Source: Burkholderiaceae bacterium DAT-1 (GTDB taxonomy: Bacteria; Pseudomonadota; Gammaproteobacteria; Burkholderiales; Chitinimonadaceae). From it: DNA of 64,000 nucleotides. The notes below the pieces were generated by a model, which saw nothing but the letters and a program-made list of their open reading frames with translations, did not search any database and was not told the DNA's origin. Of this stretch, positions 51,426-60,223 are shown one piece after another. Numbering within the stretch: position 1 is the first letter of the stretch; the number at the start of each line of letters is the position of its first letter. The stretch lies in NCBI GenBank assembly GCA_019084025.1, contig JAHRBI010000005.1:310001-374000 (forward strand), written 5' to 3'. The translations under genes and the position numbers were made by a program.

Positions 51426-52061
51426 CTAAACCAATGCTTTCAGTAAAGTCAGTAGAACAATGATGATCGGAACCATCACGATCTGCAGAATATGCAGCAT
51501 CATCAGCACCACAACCAATATCATGCCCCATGGTTCAAGCTTGGCCAGTTTCAATGCCAGATGAGTCGGGAGCCAGGCAATCAGTATCCGCCCCCCCGCC
51601 AATGGTGGAATGGGGATCAGGTTCAGCACCATCAGCACCACGTTGACTTGCATCCCGGCCTCAGACATCAAGCTCAGTGGCACCTGATAGGCATTCCCAC
51701 CCATATAGGTCGATGCTTTCAGCATCAGCGTCCACAGAATGGCCATCGCCAAACAGGCCAGGGGACCTGCGGCTTCAATCCAGATAATGCTTTTCTTGGG
51801 ATTGCGTAAATTGCGAAAATCAATCGGAACGGGCTTTGCCCAGCCAAACAAGATTCCGCCCAGCATGATGCAGATGGCTGGTACAACAAGCGTGCCGACA
51901 ATATCGATATGCTTGGCCGGATTAAAGGTCAGCCGCCCACTCATGGCAGGCGTACGGTCACCAAAATAGTTCGCGACATACGCCTGAACAGCCTGCTGCA
52001 TCGTGATCGCAAAAATGATGGGCAAGGCCAGTATCAGTAATTTCTCTATTGCTGCATCCAT
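51426..52061 (-). CDS. M50 site-2 protease family protein lacking all metal ligands (pseudoprotease)
   Basis: Polytopic inner-membrane protein of 211 residues with the fold and sequence of M50B intramembrane proteases: a first helix LALPIIFAITMQQAVQAYVANYFGD, then GRLTFNPAKHIDIVGTLVVPAICIMLGG, FGWAKPVPIDFRNLRNPK and LNLIPIPPLAGGRIL. The motif that should read HExxH is QQAVQ (Gln22, Gln23, Gln26), and the third ligand in PLDGGR is Ala. Zinc binding and proteolysis should therefore be impossible, although the rest of the fold is intact and the frame is open. The codons were checked on the minus strand (CAG, CAG, GCT, GTT, CAG). The gene keeps its conserved place between yciO and trpS. Confidence 0.85.
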   Translation of the reverse strand: MDAAIEKLLILALPIIFAITMQQAVQAYVANYFGDRTPAMSGRLTFNPAKHIDIVGTLVVPAICIMLGGILFGWAKPVPIDFRNLRNPKKSIIWIEAAGPLACLAMAILWTLMLKASTYMGGNAYQVPLSLMSEAGMQVNVVLMVLNLIPIPPLAGGRILIAWLPTHLALKLAKLEPWGMILVVVLMMLHILQIVMVPIIIVLLTLLKALV

Positions 52062-52102
52062 TCAGGTATCTTCACATCTCAAATCAAGTCAGAACTGCTT
52101 AT

Positions 52103-52729
52103 CTACGATAAACCCAGCTTGGCCGGATCACCCTTGCCATGTCTGATCAGCACTGGATCATCCTCACTCAGATCAATCACTGTCGTGGGTTCGGTGCCAC
52201 AGTAGCCACCATCGATGACCAGTTCGACTTCGTGCTCAAGGCGCTCGCGGATCTCCCAGCTATCCGACGGCGGAAATTCATCCCCCGGAAACAGCAAGGT
52301 GGACGACAGCAAAGGCTCGCCCAGAGCCTCTAGCAAAGCCAGCACCACTGCATGATCAGGGACGCGTAAGCCTACGGTCAGACGCTTCGGGTGCAACAGA
52401 CGGCGCGGTACATCCCGTGTCGCCTGCAGGATAAAAGTATAACTTCCCGGCGTGACACTTTTGATGGCACGGAACTGGCGATTGTCGACCTTGGCATACG
52501 TACCCAGTTCGGACAGATCTTTGCACAGCAAGGTGAAATGGTGCTTGTCATCCACCTGGCGAATGCGGCGGATCCGATCCAGCGCATCCTTATTGCCTAG
52601 CTGGCAGACAAGGGCATAACAGGAATCCGTCGGCAGCACGCAAATGCCGCCTTGCTTGAGGATATCGGCCGCCTGACTGATCAGGCGTGACTGGGGATTG
52701 TCGGGGTGAATCGAGAAGTATTGAGCCAT
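52103..52729 (-). CDS. Sua5/YciO/YrdC-family protein (YciO-like)
   Basis: Protein of 208 residues with the YrdC fold: CVLPTDSCYALVCQLGNKDALDRIRRIRQVDDKHHFTLLCKDLSELG, YTFILQAT, TVGLRVPDH and the LSSTLLFPGDEF loop. Threonylcarbamoyl-AMP synthases of this family start t6A modification of tRNA. The short length and the operon position between PHP and M50 genes are typical of YciO, whose exact role is less clear than that of TsaC. It starts 46 bases after the PHP stop. Confidence 0.85.
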   Translation of the reverse strand: MAQYFSIHPDNPQSRLISQAADILKQGGICVLPTDSCYALVCQLGNKDALDRIRRIRQVDDKHHFTLLCKDLSELGTYAKVDNRQFRAIKSVTPGSYTFILQATRDVPRRLLHPKRLTVGLRVPDHAVVLALLEALGEPLLSSTLLFPGDEFPPSDSWEIRERLEHEVELVIDGGYCGTEPTTVIDLSEDDPVLIRHGKGDPAKLGLS

Positions 52730-52775
52730 GTAGTCAGCTTAGCGATGTGGCGTGCATTGCGCAAAACATGGCAGC

Positions 52776-53630
52776 TTAAGCAGTTGCAGGCGCCTCGGCA
52801 AGCCATCTTTTCCAGACTGGCTGCAATCCGGGCGGCAAGTCGCTCAGAATACCCGGCTCGCGAGCCCCCTCACCGGTCGCATGATAATCACTACCAGCTG
52901 AAGCCATCAGCCCGCGCTGATCGCAAATTCGGGCGAAGCGGTTCACGTCGTCAGCTGAATGGCTGCCCGATACAACCTCCAGCGCCTCGCCGCCACACGA
53001 CACAAATTCATCCAGCAGATCGTTCATGGCCTGCTTGCCGATTTCGTATCGCCCCGGATGCGCCAGAACCGCTACACCGCCAGCTTCTCTAATCCAGCAA
53101 ATCGCGTCCACCATCGTTGCCCATTCATGCGATACATAGCCTGTCTTTCCCTTTGCTAGAAATCGCTTGAATACCGCATTCATATCTTTGGCAATACCGC
53201 GCTCGATCAGATGCCGGGCAAAGTGCGCCCGCCCGATCATCTCTGGATTATCGGCATATTTACGCGCCCCCTCTAGCATATCGGGAATACCGACTTTGGC
53301 TAAGGCGGCCGCCATTCGCTCTGCTCGCTCCGTCCGTCCCACGCGCACACTTGCCAGCCCTGCCAGCAAGGCTTCGTTCTGATCATCAAACCCGAGTCCG
53401 ACGATGTGAATCGTGTGTTTGCGCCATGAAACAGACACTTCCACACCATTCACAAATTGCATGCCGAGCTCATTGGCTCTTGCTCGCGCCGCCGGCAATC
53501 CTCGCACATCGTCGTGATCAGTTAGCGCAAACAGCGTGCACCCACGCCCCTGTGCACGCGCAACCACCTCAGCAGGCGGCAACATACCGTCCGAGATCGT
53601 CGAGTGAGCGTGCAAATCAATTGTAAGCAT
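52776..53630 (-). CDS. PHP-domain phosphatase (3',5'-nucleoside bisphosphate phosphatase-like)
   Basis: Protein of 284 residues. The PHP metal-binding motifs are DLHAHSTISDGMLPPAEVV near the start, LTDHDDVRG, and a later YASAGSDYHATGE-like segment (LMASAGSDYHATGEG). Relatives such as the Chromobacterium violaceum protein and E. coli RnmAM/YciV hydrolyse 3',5'-nucleoside bisphosphates and act on RNA 5' ends. ATG 53630 gives the standard N-terminus; the 51-codon longer frame has no support. It precedes yciO in the operon. Confidence 0.88.
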   Translation of the reverse strand: MLTIDLHAHSTISDGMLPPAEVVARAQGRGCTLFALTDHDDVRGLPAARARANELGMQFVNGVEVSVSWRKHTIHIVGLGFDDQNEALLAGLASVRVGRTERAERMAAALAKVGIPDMLEGARKYADNPEMIGRAHFARHLIERGIAKDMNAVFKRFLAKGKTGYVSHEWATMVDAICWIREAGGVAVLAHPGRYEIGKQAMNDLLDEFVSCGGEALEVVSGSHSADDVNRFARICDQRGLMASAGSDYHATGEGAREPGILSDLPPGLQPVWKRWLAEAPATA

Positions 53631-53673
53631 GTGAAACCTTTGAGAGCCTGCGAAACCGAAAGACAATGAAGGC

Positions 53674-54231
53674 CTATTCAATCGCGCGGTAAACCACTTC
53701 GAGAATGTCGATCTCTTCTTCGCCGGCCGGGCCGCGAAACACCACAGTATCTCCTTCACGCGCCTTGAGCAAGGTGCGCGCAAGCGGGGAGATCCAGCTG
53801 ATATGGTTCTTTTCCAGATTCAGTTCGTCCACGCCGACAATGGTGACAGTTTGCTCATCACCATTGCCGCGCTGCACCGTAACCGTTGCGCCGAAAAAAA
53901 TCTGATCGGTGGCTTCACGCGTTGCAGGATCAACCACTTCCGCAATTTCGAGACGCTTGGTCAGAAAACGAATACGGCGGTCAATTTCACGCAGGCGGCG
54001 CTTACCATATAGATAATCACCATTTTCCGAGCGATCGCCATTGCTGGCTGCCCAGTTGATGATCTGGGTGAGTTCCGGGCGCTCCTTGGTCACAAGCACA
54101 TGCAACTCGCTGCGCATGCGCTCCCAGCCGCCCGGCGTCAGGTAATTCTTGGTGGACTTTGGCAGTTGCAGATGCTCGGGGAGAAGGTCGTCTTCATCCC
54201 CGTCTTTTTCCTGAGTAAATGCCTTGCTCAT
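53674..54231 (-). CDS. greB: Transcript cleavage factor GreB
   Basis: Protein of 185 residues that rescues backtracked RNA polymerase. The N-terminal coiled-coil domain contains NYLTPGGWERMRSELHVLVTKERPELTQIINWAASNGDRSENGDYLYGKRRLREIDRRIRFLTKRLE, with the acidic tip D...E (GDRSENGDY) needed for cleavage. The C-terminal domain ISWISPLARTLLKAREGDTVVFRGPAGEEE follows. The GDRSENGDYLYGKRRLREIDRR sequence is that of GreB rather than GreA. It starts 15 bases after the rluB stop and precedes the PHP gene by 43 bases. Confidence 0.95.
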   Translation of the reverse strand: MSKAFTQEKDGDEDDLLPEHLQLPKSTKNYLTPGGWERMRSELHVLVTKERPELTQIINWAASNGDRSENGDYLYGKRRLREIDRRIRFLTKRLEIAEVVDPATREATDQIFFGATVTVQRGNGDEQTVTIVGVDELNLEKNHISWISPLARTLLKAREGDTVVFRGPAGEEEIDILEVVYRAIE

Positions 54232-54246
54232 ACAATCCGGTTCAAA

Positions 54247-55713
54247 TCAATGTTCGCCTTCGCGTCCGGTCAGACCCAGGCCCGCCCATTTCATGACAGC
54301 CAGCACTTCCGATTCGCCCAGTTCGTAATACTGACCGCGCTTCAGGCGCGATGGCAAGGTCAGCGCACCAAAACGGACACGCATCAGGCGGCTCACTGTG
54401 ATGTCGAAATGTTCGAACATCCGGCGCACTTCACGGTTCCGGCCTTCCTTCAGAATAACGCGATACCAGGTATTCTTGCCCTCGCCACCCTGCTCTTCAA
54501 TGCGGTCAAATTGCGCTGTACCATCATCCAGCTCAATCCCCGCACGCAGCGCTTTCAGCTGTTCATCCGTCAGCTTGCCAAGCACACGCACAGCATATTC
54601 GCGTTCGACTTCAAAGCGCGGATGCATCATGCGATTGGCAAAATCACCCGACGTCGTAAATAGCAACAGACCCGAGGTATTGAAGTCAAGACGCCCGATT
54701 GCAATCCAGGCAGACGACTGCAGGCGCGGCAAGCGCTCGAACACGGTGGTGCGGCCTTCCGGATCATCACGGCTGACCAGTTCACCTTCTTGCTTGTGAT
54801 ACATCACAATGCGCGGCAGACGATCCGGCCAGCGCACATTGATCGGTTTACCATCGAAGCGGATATTGTCACCGGGCTTCACACGCGCCCCCGGCAAGGC
54901 CACACGGCCATTGATACTGACACGTCCTTCGGCTACCCATACATCGCAATCACGGCGTGAACCGACACCAGACAATGACAACGCCTTTTGCAGTCGCAAT
55001 TCGCCGACATGGCGTGCTTCAACACGCTTTTCGCGCAGCTGCTGGTCGACCATCCGGGCCTTTTCGCTCCCCGAACGGACAATCATCTTGCGGGCACGCT
55101 CGACGGGCGGCAAGTTGGGCCGCTGATCACGGCCAGTCGGACGCGGCTGATCCTGCCCGCCAGTGCGACCGTCAGCAGGTTTTTCCTGATTCTGACTGCG
55201 CCCCCCGCGACCACGTCCCTGATCGGACCCGAATTCATTGCGACGGCCACGCGTACCCTGGCCTTCAGGTGCGAAAGAAGCACCTTGAGCGGGACGACGA
55301 CCTCTGGGCGCTTCTTGCTCTACGCCACGCCCTTCACCCCGACGCCCCTGACCGGAAGATGTCTCATCACGTCGGAATCTACCCTGCTCGCCGGCTTGAC
55401 CGCGGCCTTCAACACGACGTTGCTGACCACCACGCGCGGCTTGACTGTCAAAACCGGATCGACGCTCATCGGCTCGACCTTCGCCGCGCCGTGATTGTCC
55501 CTCTGATGATTGACTATTGCCGCCAAATCCCTGACCCCGTCCTTCGCTACGACGCTGTTGACCTTGGCCACCGTCACCCGCAAAGCTCTGGCCGCGGCCA
55601 CGCTGACCACCCGCTGACCCGGCTGGACGACCCGCGCCACGCGGCGAGCGGTGTCCTTCCCCGGTTTCCCGGCGGGATGCATCCTGACGTGGTGGTTTGC
55701 GGGACGAATTCAT
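54247..55713 (-). CDS. rluB: RluB-family 23S rRNA pseudouridine synthase with long disordered N-terminus
   Basis: Protein of 488 residues. Roughly residues 1-235 are disordered, rich in Arg, Gly, Gln and Ser (RGEGR, GQGRRGEGR-like repeats) and absent from E. coli RluB. An S4 domain follows (LRLQKALSLSGVGSRRDCDVWVAEGRVSING), then the RsuA/RluB catalytic domain with Asp343 in IGRLDFNTSGLLLF. RluB modifies a 23S rRNA uridine in helix 80-93. AGGAG upstream supports ATG 55713. It leads the operon rluB-greB-PHP-yciO-M50-trpS. Confidence 0.9.
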   Translation of the reverse strand: MNSSRKPPRQDASRRETGEGHRSPRGAGRPAGSAGGQRGRGQSFAGDGGQGQQRRSEGRGQGFGGNSQSSEGQSRRGEGRADERRSGFDSQAARGGQQRRVEGRGQAGEQGRFRRDETSSGQGRRGEGRGVEQEAPRGRRPAQGASFAPEGQGTRGRRNEFGSDQGRGRGGRSQNQEKPADGRTGGQDQPRPTGRDQRPNLPPVERARKMIVRSGSEKARMVDQQLREKRVEARHVGELRLQKALSLSGVGSRRDCDVWVAEGRVSINGRVALPGARVKPGDNIRFDGKPINVRWPDRLPRIVMYHKQEGELVSRDDPEGRTTVFERLPRLQSSAWIAIGRLDFNTSGLLLFTTSGDFANRMMHPRFEVEREYAVRVLGKLTDEQLKALRAGIELDDGTAQFDRIEEQGGEGKNTWYRVILKEGRNREVRRMFEHFDITVSRLMRVRFGALTLPSRLKRGQYYELGESEVLAVMKWAGLGLTGREGEH

Positions 55714-55847
55714 GACAGCTCCTTGGCGCACAATGCAAATCGGCGGCCACGCCGCCGATCAGTATTCAGAAACATAAGTATGCTGGCATTATAGCAAAGG
55801 CCGGCATCACGTGCCTCCCTAAACCAGCATCCGGGTACAATCCAGCC

Positions 55848-56828
55848 ATGACACACACCATTCCCTACGCATCGCTGACACCGGATTGCATTCTAAATGC
55901 AGTGGAATCACTGGGCTTATTCACTTCTGGCAGTCTGCTGGCACTAAACAGTTTCGAAAACCGGGTCTGGCAGATCGGCATGGACGAGGGCCCGCCCCTC
56001 ATTGCCAAGTTCTACCGCCCCGGCCGCTGGACGGACGAGCAGATTCTCGAAGAACACGCATTTGCCCAGGAGTTAGCAGAGCGCGACATTCCGCTTGTCG
56101 CCCCGCTGACCTTAAATGGTAAAACCCTGCACCACTACGACTCCTTTAGATTCGCTCTATTCCCGCGACGCGGCGGTCGCCCGCCAGAACTCGAGCAGCG
56201 CGACGTTCTTGAATGGACGGGCCGATTTCTAGGCAGAATTCATGCAGTTGGCTCATCCAGACCCTTTATCCAGCGCCCTGCCCTGAATATCGAGACTTTC
56301 GGATTCGCCTCTCTCGACACCATTCTGTCCACCACCTATCTTCCCGACTCCCTCAGGCAGGTATATGAAGGTGTTGCCCGCCAAGCACTCAGCAGCGTCA
56401 TCCGGCGATTTGAAGATGCAGGCAGCGTAGCCCAATTGAGACTGCACGGAGACTGCCATCCCGGCAATATCCTATGGACGGATGCCGGTCCGCATTTTGT
56501 CGATTTGGATGACGCAAGAACCGGCCCGGCCATTCAGGACCTCTGGATGCTACTGAGCGGCGATCGCCAGCATCAGACTGCGCAACTCTGCGACTTACTG
56601 TCGGGATATGAAGATTTTTGCGAATTCAACTCGCGCGAGACGATGCTGATTGAACCTTTACGCACCCTGCGCCTGATTCATTACAGCGCATGGCTCGCCA
56701 GACGATGGGATGACCCTGCCTTTCCCGCTGCCTTTCCCTGGTTCGATACGCCACGATACTGGGAAGCACGGATTCTTGAGCTGCGCGAGCAGATTGCGCT
56801 CATGGATGAAGCACCGATTCAAGTCTGA
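55848..56828 (+). CDS. srkA: SrkA/YihE-like stress response protein kinase
   Basis: Protein of 326 residues with a small-kinase (aminoglycoside-phosphotransferase-like) fold. Residues include SFENRVWQIGMDEGPPLIAKFYRPGRW with the ATP-binding Lys, the catalytic LRLHGDCHPGNILW and the metal site FVDLDDARTGPAIQDLWML. This is the YihE/SrkA signature; E. coli SrkA phosphorylates proteins to counter the MazF death pathway and envelope stress. It stands alone and divergent from rluB. Confidence 0.92.
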   Translation: MTHTIPYASLTPDCILNAVESLGLFTSGSLLALNSFENRVWQIGMDEGPPLIAKFYRPGRWTDEQILEEHAFAQELAERDIPLVAPLTLNGKTLHHYDSFRFALFPRRGGRPPELEQRDVLEWTGRFLGRIHAVGSSRPFIQRPALNIETFGFASLDTILSTTYLPDSLRQVYEGVARQALSSVIRRFEDAGSVAQLRLHGDCHPGNILWTDAGPHFVDLDDARTGPAIQDLWMLLSGDRQHQTAQLCDLLSGYEDFCEFNSRETMLIEPLRTLRLIHYSAWLARRWDDPAFPAAFPWFDTPRYWEARILELREQIALMDEAPIQV

Positions 56829-57121
56829 ACGAATGCCATCCCCATCCATTTAATCCAGCCTCGACAAATCAGTCAGAATCGAGCGCTACCGCCTCTTTAG
56901 CTGGGTACGCGCTCATTCGTGCAAATTCACCACACTCAAAAGCGGAAATCACACAAAGTGTTGTTTGCAGCTCTAGATGCAAGGCATCATACGTTTTGTG
57001 CTCAATTCACCAAATTGTGACAACCTAATTACAACATGTCGAAATCAAAACGACAGCGTATCCGAAATAAACACGCAGCGGACTGACAAACACCGCGCCC
57101 CAACTCAACGGAGAGATGGTA

Positions 57122-59836
57122 ATGAAGATCAAGTACCTGGCCCTGGCGGTTTCCGCCATTGGTCTGACCCAAGCAAGTTTTGCAGCTGACGCAAAAACCG
57201 AAACCACACAAAAGGTCGAAAAGATCGAAGTGACCGGTTCGAACATCAAGCGCGTCAATAAAGAGTCGGTATCTCCGATCACAACCATCGACAAAGAGCA
57301 AATCAGCCGCTCGGGCGCTGGCTCGGTGCTGGATCTGATGCGCAACCTGACCTCCGCGGGTGGTAACGGCGGCGAGTTGAGCGGTGCAGGTTCCTTCCGC
57401 AATGGCGCAACCAGCGTCAACCTCCGTGGTCTGCCGACTCTGGTTCTGCTGAATGGCTACCGTCTGCCGAGCTCCGGCTCCGACGAGTACAGCGGTCAAA
57501 CATCCGTTGACCTGAACACCATCCCGCTGGCCGCCATCGACCATATCGATGTACTGAAGGATGGCGCCTCCGCCATTTACGGTACCGATGCAGTGGGCGG
57601 CGTGGTCAATATCATTCTGCGCAAGAGCTACACCGGCACTGAAGTCAACGTGTCTCACGGCGCCACCACCGAAGGCGGCGGCGATCTGACACGTGCAGCC
57701 GTCACCACTGGTTTTGGTGATCGTTCGGAATCCAAGTTCAACGTCACTTTGACCCTGTCGGCCGAAGAGCGTAAGGCAATTCATGGTACCGATCGTGACT
57801 GGGCGATGGAAATGGATCGTCGCTACATGCCAAACGGTCTGTTCAATGGCGGCGTCTACGGTTCCAAGGGTTCAGATCCGGGCACACTGTCGCTGGGTGG
57901 CTCGCAACGTATGCCAGATCCGGCTTGCGCCAAGGAACACATCAAGGCCTATCCGGATGCACCGGAATGGTTTGCTGCGCCCAATCGAAACGCCTGTATG
58001 TACGCAGCAGCAGAAGCCATCGACCTGCTGAAGCCGTTCAAGCGTTACAGCGCCATCACCAGTGGCACATGGGATATCACCCCGGATCTGAGCGCCAATG
58101 GCCAGTTGTTTGTGAACCACTACGAGCTTCGCGCTGTCGACAGCCCGGCCTGGATTCAGGATGCACCGCGCGGCAATGTGCTGCTGGTGCCAGCTAACAA
58201 CAAGTTCAACACCTTTGGCGTTCCAGTACGCGTTCGTCGCCTGTTCCAGGCTGAGGAAGGTGGCTCACGCTCCAGAATCGACACCATCTGGGGTGTAGGC
58301 TCGCTGACCGGCCGCCTTGGCAATTTCGACTGGACTGTGTCCGCAGGCCACGGTGAAGAAAAGGGCGACATCCGCTACTTCGGCACCTTCCTGCACGACA
58401 AGCTGCAAAAGTACCTGGCTGAAGGCAAATACAATCCGTTTGGCGGCAACAACAATTCCGCGCAAGTGATTCAGGAATTGACTGCCGATCATGCCATCCA
58501 AACCAAATCAGTCACTGACTTCATTAGCGCAAAAGCAGCTACTGAACTGGGCTCCCTCCCGGGCGGCGCAGTTGGTGTAGCCGTTGGCGCTGAAATCAAG
58601 CAAGACAAGCTGACCTACAATCCGACTCAAGCATGGCGCGATGGCGCAATCGGCATTTACTCTGTGCTGCGCGGCATTGATGGTTCGCAAAAGCAATCCG
58701 CAGCATTTACAGAACTGAACTTGCCACTCCTGAAGAATCTGGAAGCGCAAGTGGCTGCCCGTTACGACCACTACGAGTTTGCAGGCAACACCACAAATCC
58801 GAAGATCGGCGTGCGCTGGACCCCGACAGACAACCTGCTGATTCGCACCACCTACAGCACCGGCTTCCGCGCACCAACCCTGCCGCAAACCTTCAATGAA
58901 GGTCGTGGCGGCTTCGCAAGTGCTCGCGATCCGAAGCGTTGCGTACCGAAGGATGTGTTCTTCGGTAACGACTGTGCAGGCTCCGTACTTTCCGTTGTGA
59001 CCGGTACCCGCGACGTGAAGCCGGAGAAGTCCAAGAACTTCAACCTGGGCTTCGTGTTTGAGCCGATCAAGAACACCAGCTTCGGTGCAACCTACTGGCG
59101 CATCACCTGGAAGGATCGTATCGAAAACCTCGATTCCGATACCGTTCTGGCAGGTGAAGATGGTGCATATAAGAACAACGTGATCCGTCAAGCGATTACC
59201 GCTGAAGATCAAGCTGCCTACAATGCACTGACACCTGAACAACGCGCCAAGATGGGTCCGCTGGTTGGTCGTCTGAAGGAAGTCCGTGTTGGTCTGATCA
59301 ACCGCTCCGAAGTATTCACAGACGGTTACGATCTGGATGCAACCACCACCCTGCGCACCGCTGAATCGGGTCGCTTCAAGTTCTACACTGAAGCCACCTA
59401 CCTGGCACGCATGAACAGCTCGCTGCTGCCTGACGATCCGTTCATCAACTGCGAAAACGATACATCGTGTGATGCTGGTGAATACCAGAATCCACGCTGG
59501 TTGGCCAAGGTTGGCGTGAACTGGGACATGGGTCCGTACCAAGCTACCGTTGCTGCGAACTATGTTGGTCACTACCGTGTCAGCCGCTCGCCTACAGCTA
59601 CCATCAATGCTTACTACGGTCAGTATGATGATGGCGTGAGCGTAACCAGCTCGACACTGTTCGATGCATCGTTTGGCTACACCGGCTATCGCAACACCGT
59701 TCTGCGCTTCGGTATCAACAACCTGCTGGATCGCAAGCCACCGTTCTACAGCGGCTCGTCGCTGGGTTATGACAGCGCATACGGCAACCCGCGTGGTCGC
59801 TATGTATACGGCTCGATGACCTACCAATTCAAATAA
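57122..59836 (+). CDS. TonB-dependent outer-membrane receptor (paralogue A)
   Basis: Protein of 904 residues. The signal peptide MKIKYLALAVSAIGLTQASFA is nearly identical to that of the receptor at 60224. The plug contains VLDLMRNLTSAGGN, VNLRGLPTLVLLNGYRLPSSG and DVLKDGASAIYGTDAVGGVVNIIL; the barrel ends GSMTYQFK. The start is set by CGGAGAG at 57109-57115, seven bases before ATG 57122; an in-frame ATG at 57116 would sit inside that signal. The size and plug resemble the large receptors of polymer-degrading proteobacteria, but the substrate is not visible. A terminator follows. Confidence 0.9.
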   Translation: MKIKYLALAVSAIGLTQASFAADAKTETTQKVEKIEVTGSNIKRVNKESVSPITTIDKEQISRSGAGSVLDLMRNLTSAGGNGGELSGAGSFRNGATSVNLRGLPTLVLLNGYRLPSSGSDEYSGQTSVDLNTIPLAAIDHIDVLKDGASAIYGTDAVGGVVNIILRKSYTGTEVNVSHGATTEGGGDLTRAAVTTGFGDRSESKFNVTLTLSAEERKAIHGTDRDWAMEMDRRYMPNGLFNGGVYGSKGSDPGTLSLGGSQRMPDPACAKEHIKAYPDAPEWFAAPNRNACMYAAAEAIDLLKPFKRYSAITSGTWDITPDLSANGQLFVNHYELRAVDSPAWIQDAPRGNVLLVPANNKFNTFGVPVRVRRLFQAEEGGSRSRIDTIWGVGSLTGRLGNFDWTVSAGHGEEKGDIRYFGTFLHDKLQKYLAEGKYNPFGGNNNSAQVIQELTADHAIQTKSVTDFISAKAATELGSLPGGAVGVAVGAEIKQDKLTYNPTQAWRDGAIGIYSVLRGIDGSQKQSAAFTELNLPLLKNLEAQVAARYDHYEFAGNTTNPKIGVRWTPTDNLLIRTTYSTGFRAPTLPQTFNEGRGGFASARDPKRCVPKDVFFGNDCAGSVLSVVTGTRDVKPEKSKNFNLGFVFEPIKNTSFGATYWRITWKDRIENLDSDTVLAGEDGAYKNNVIRQAITAEDQAAYNALTPEQRAKMGPLVGRLKEVRVGLINRSEVFTDGYDLDATTTLRTAESGRFKFYTEATYLARMNSSLLPDDPFINCENDTSCDAGEYQNPRWLAKVGVNWDMGPYQATVAANYVGHYRVSRSPTATINAYYGQYDDGVSVTSSTLFDASFGYTGYRNTVLRFGINNLLDRKPPFYSGSSLGYDSAYGNPRGRYVYGSMTYQFK

Positions 59837-59874
59837 GCCACGTCCTCTCAGGCCTAGCCTGAGTTGACCTGGCA

Positions 59875-59896
59875 CTCCCCGACTTCAATCGGGGAG
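59875..59896 (+). other. Stem-loop after receptor A
   Basis: Perfect 8-base arms CTCCCCGA/TCGGGGAG with a 6-base loop, 38 bases after the receptor stop. It has no T run and is followed by a true terminator 10 bases later. Confidence 0.5.
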
Positions 59897-59905
59897 AGTG
59901 AATTG

Positions 59906-59943
59906 AATACCCTGCCTGCATCTGCTGGCAGGGTATTTTCTTT
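59906..59943 (+). terminator. Rho-independent terminator after receptor A
   Basis: Eleven-base stem AATACCCTGCC/GGCAGGGTATT with a 10-base loop and a tail TTCTTT. It separates the two receptor genes. Confidence 0.85.
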
Positions 59944-60223
59944 ATGACGGTTAAGATCATATCGTCTGTATTTGCTGTGATTTTGCTGATTCCCAACTCG
60001 TCGCTTCGATATTTATCAAGTGATTCATTGCCTAATCCAGAACTCGCGACAGATATGCAACAGCACCAAGCACATTTACTGCATATATGTTGGGTTTTAC
60101 CTTAAAATCGCCGTCGCCCTTCGTCGGGCTGTCCAAAAAAACAGCGCCGGAAAAACCGGCCGTACATGCAATAAATCTAGGCACGGCCTGAACAACAGCC
60201 GCACGCCTCTTCCAGGAGAAGGT
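59944..60223. other. Leader region of receptor B
   Basis: About 280 bases upstream of the second receptor. The receptor frame is open to 60020 but these codons have no conserved character. The region should hold the promoter. AGGAG at 60214-60218 is the ribosome-binding site. I see no riboswitch motif. Confidence 0.5.

Noticed and set aside
58508..59875. 455-codon minus-strand frame opposite TonB receptor A
   Set aside because: Antisense shadow; no family pattern and no start signal.
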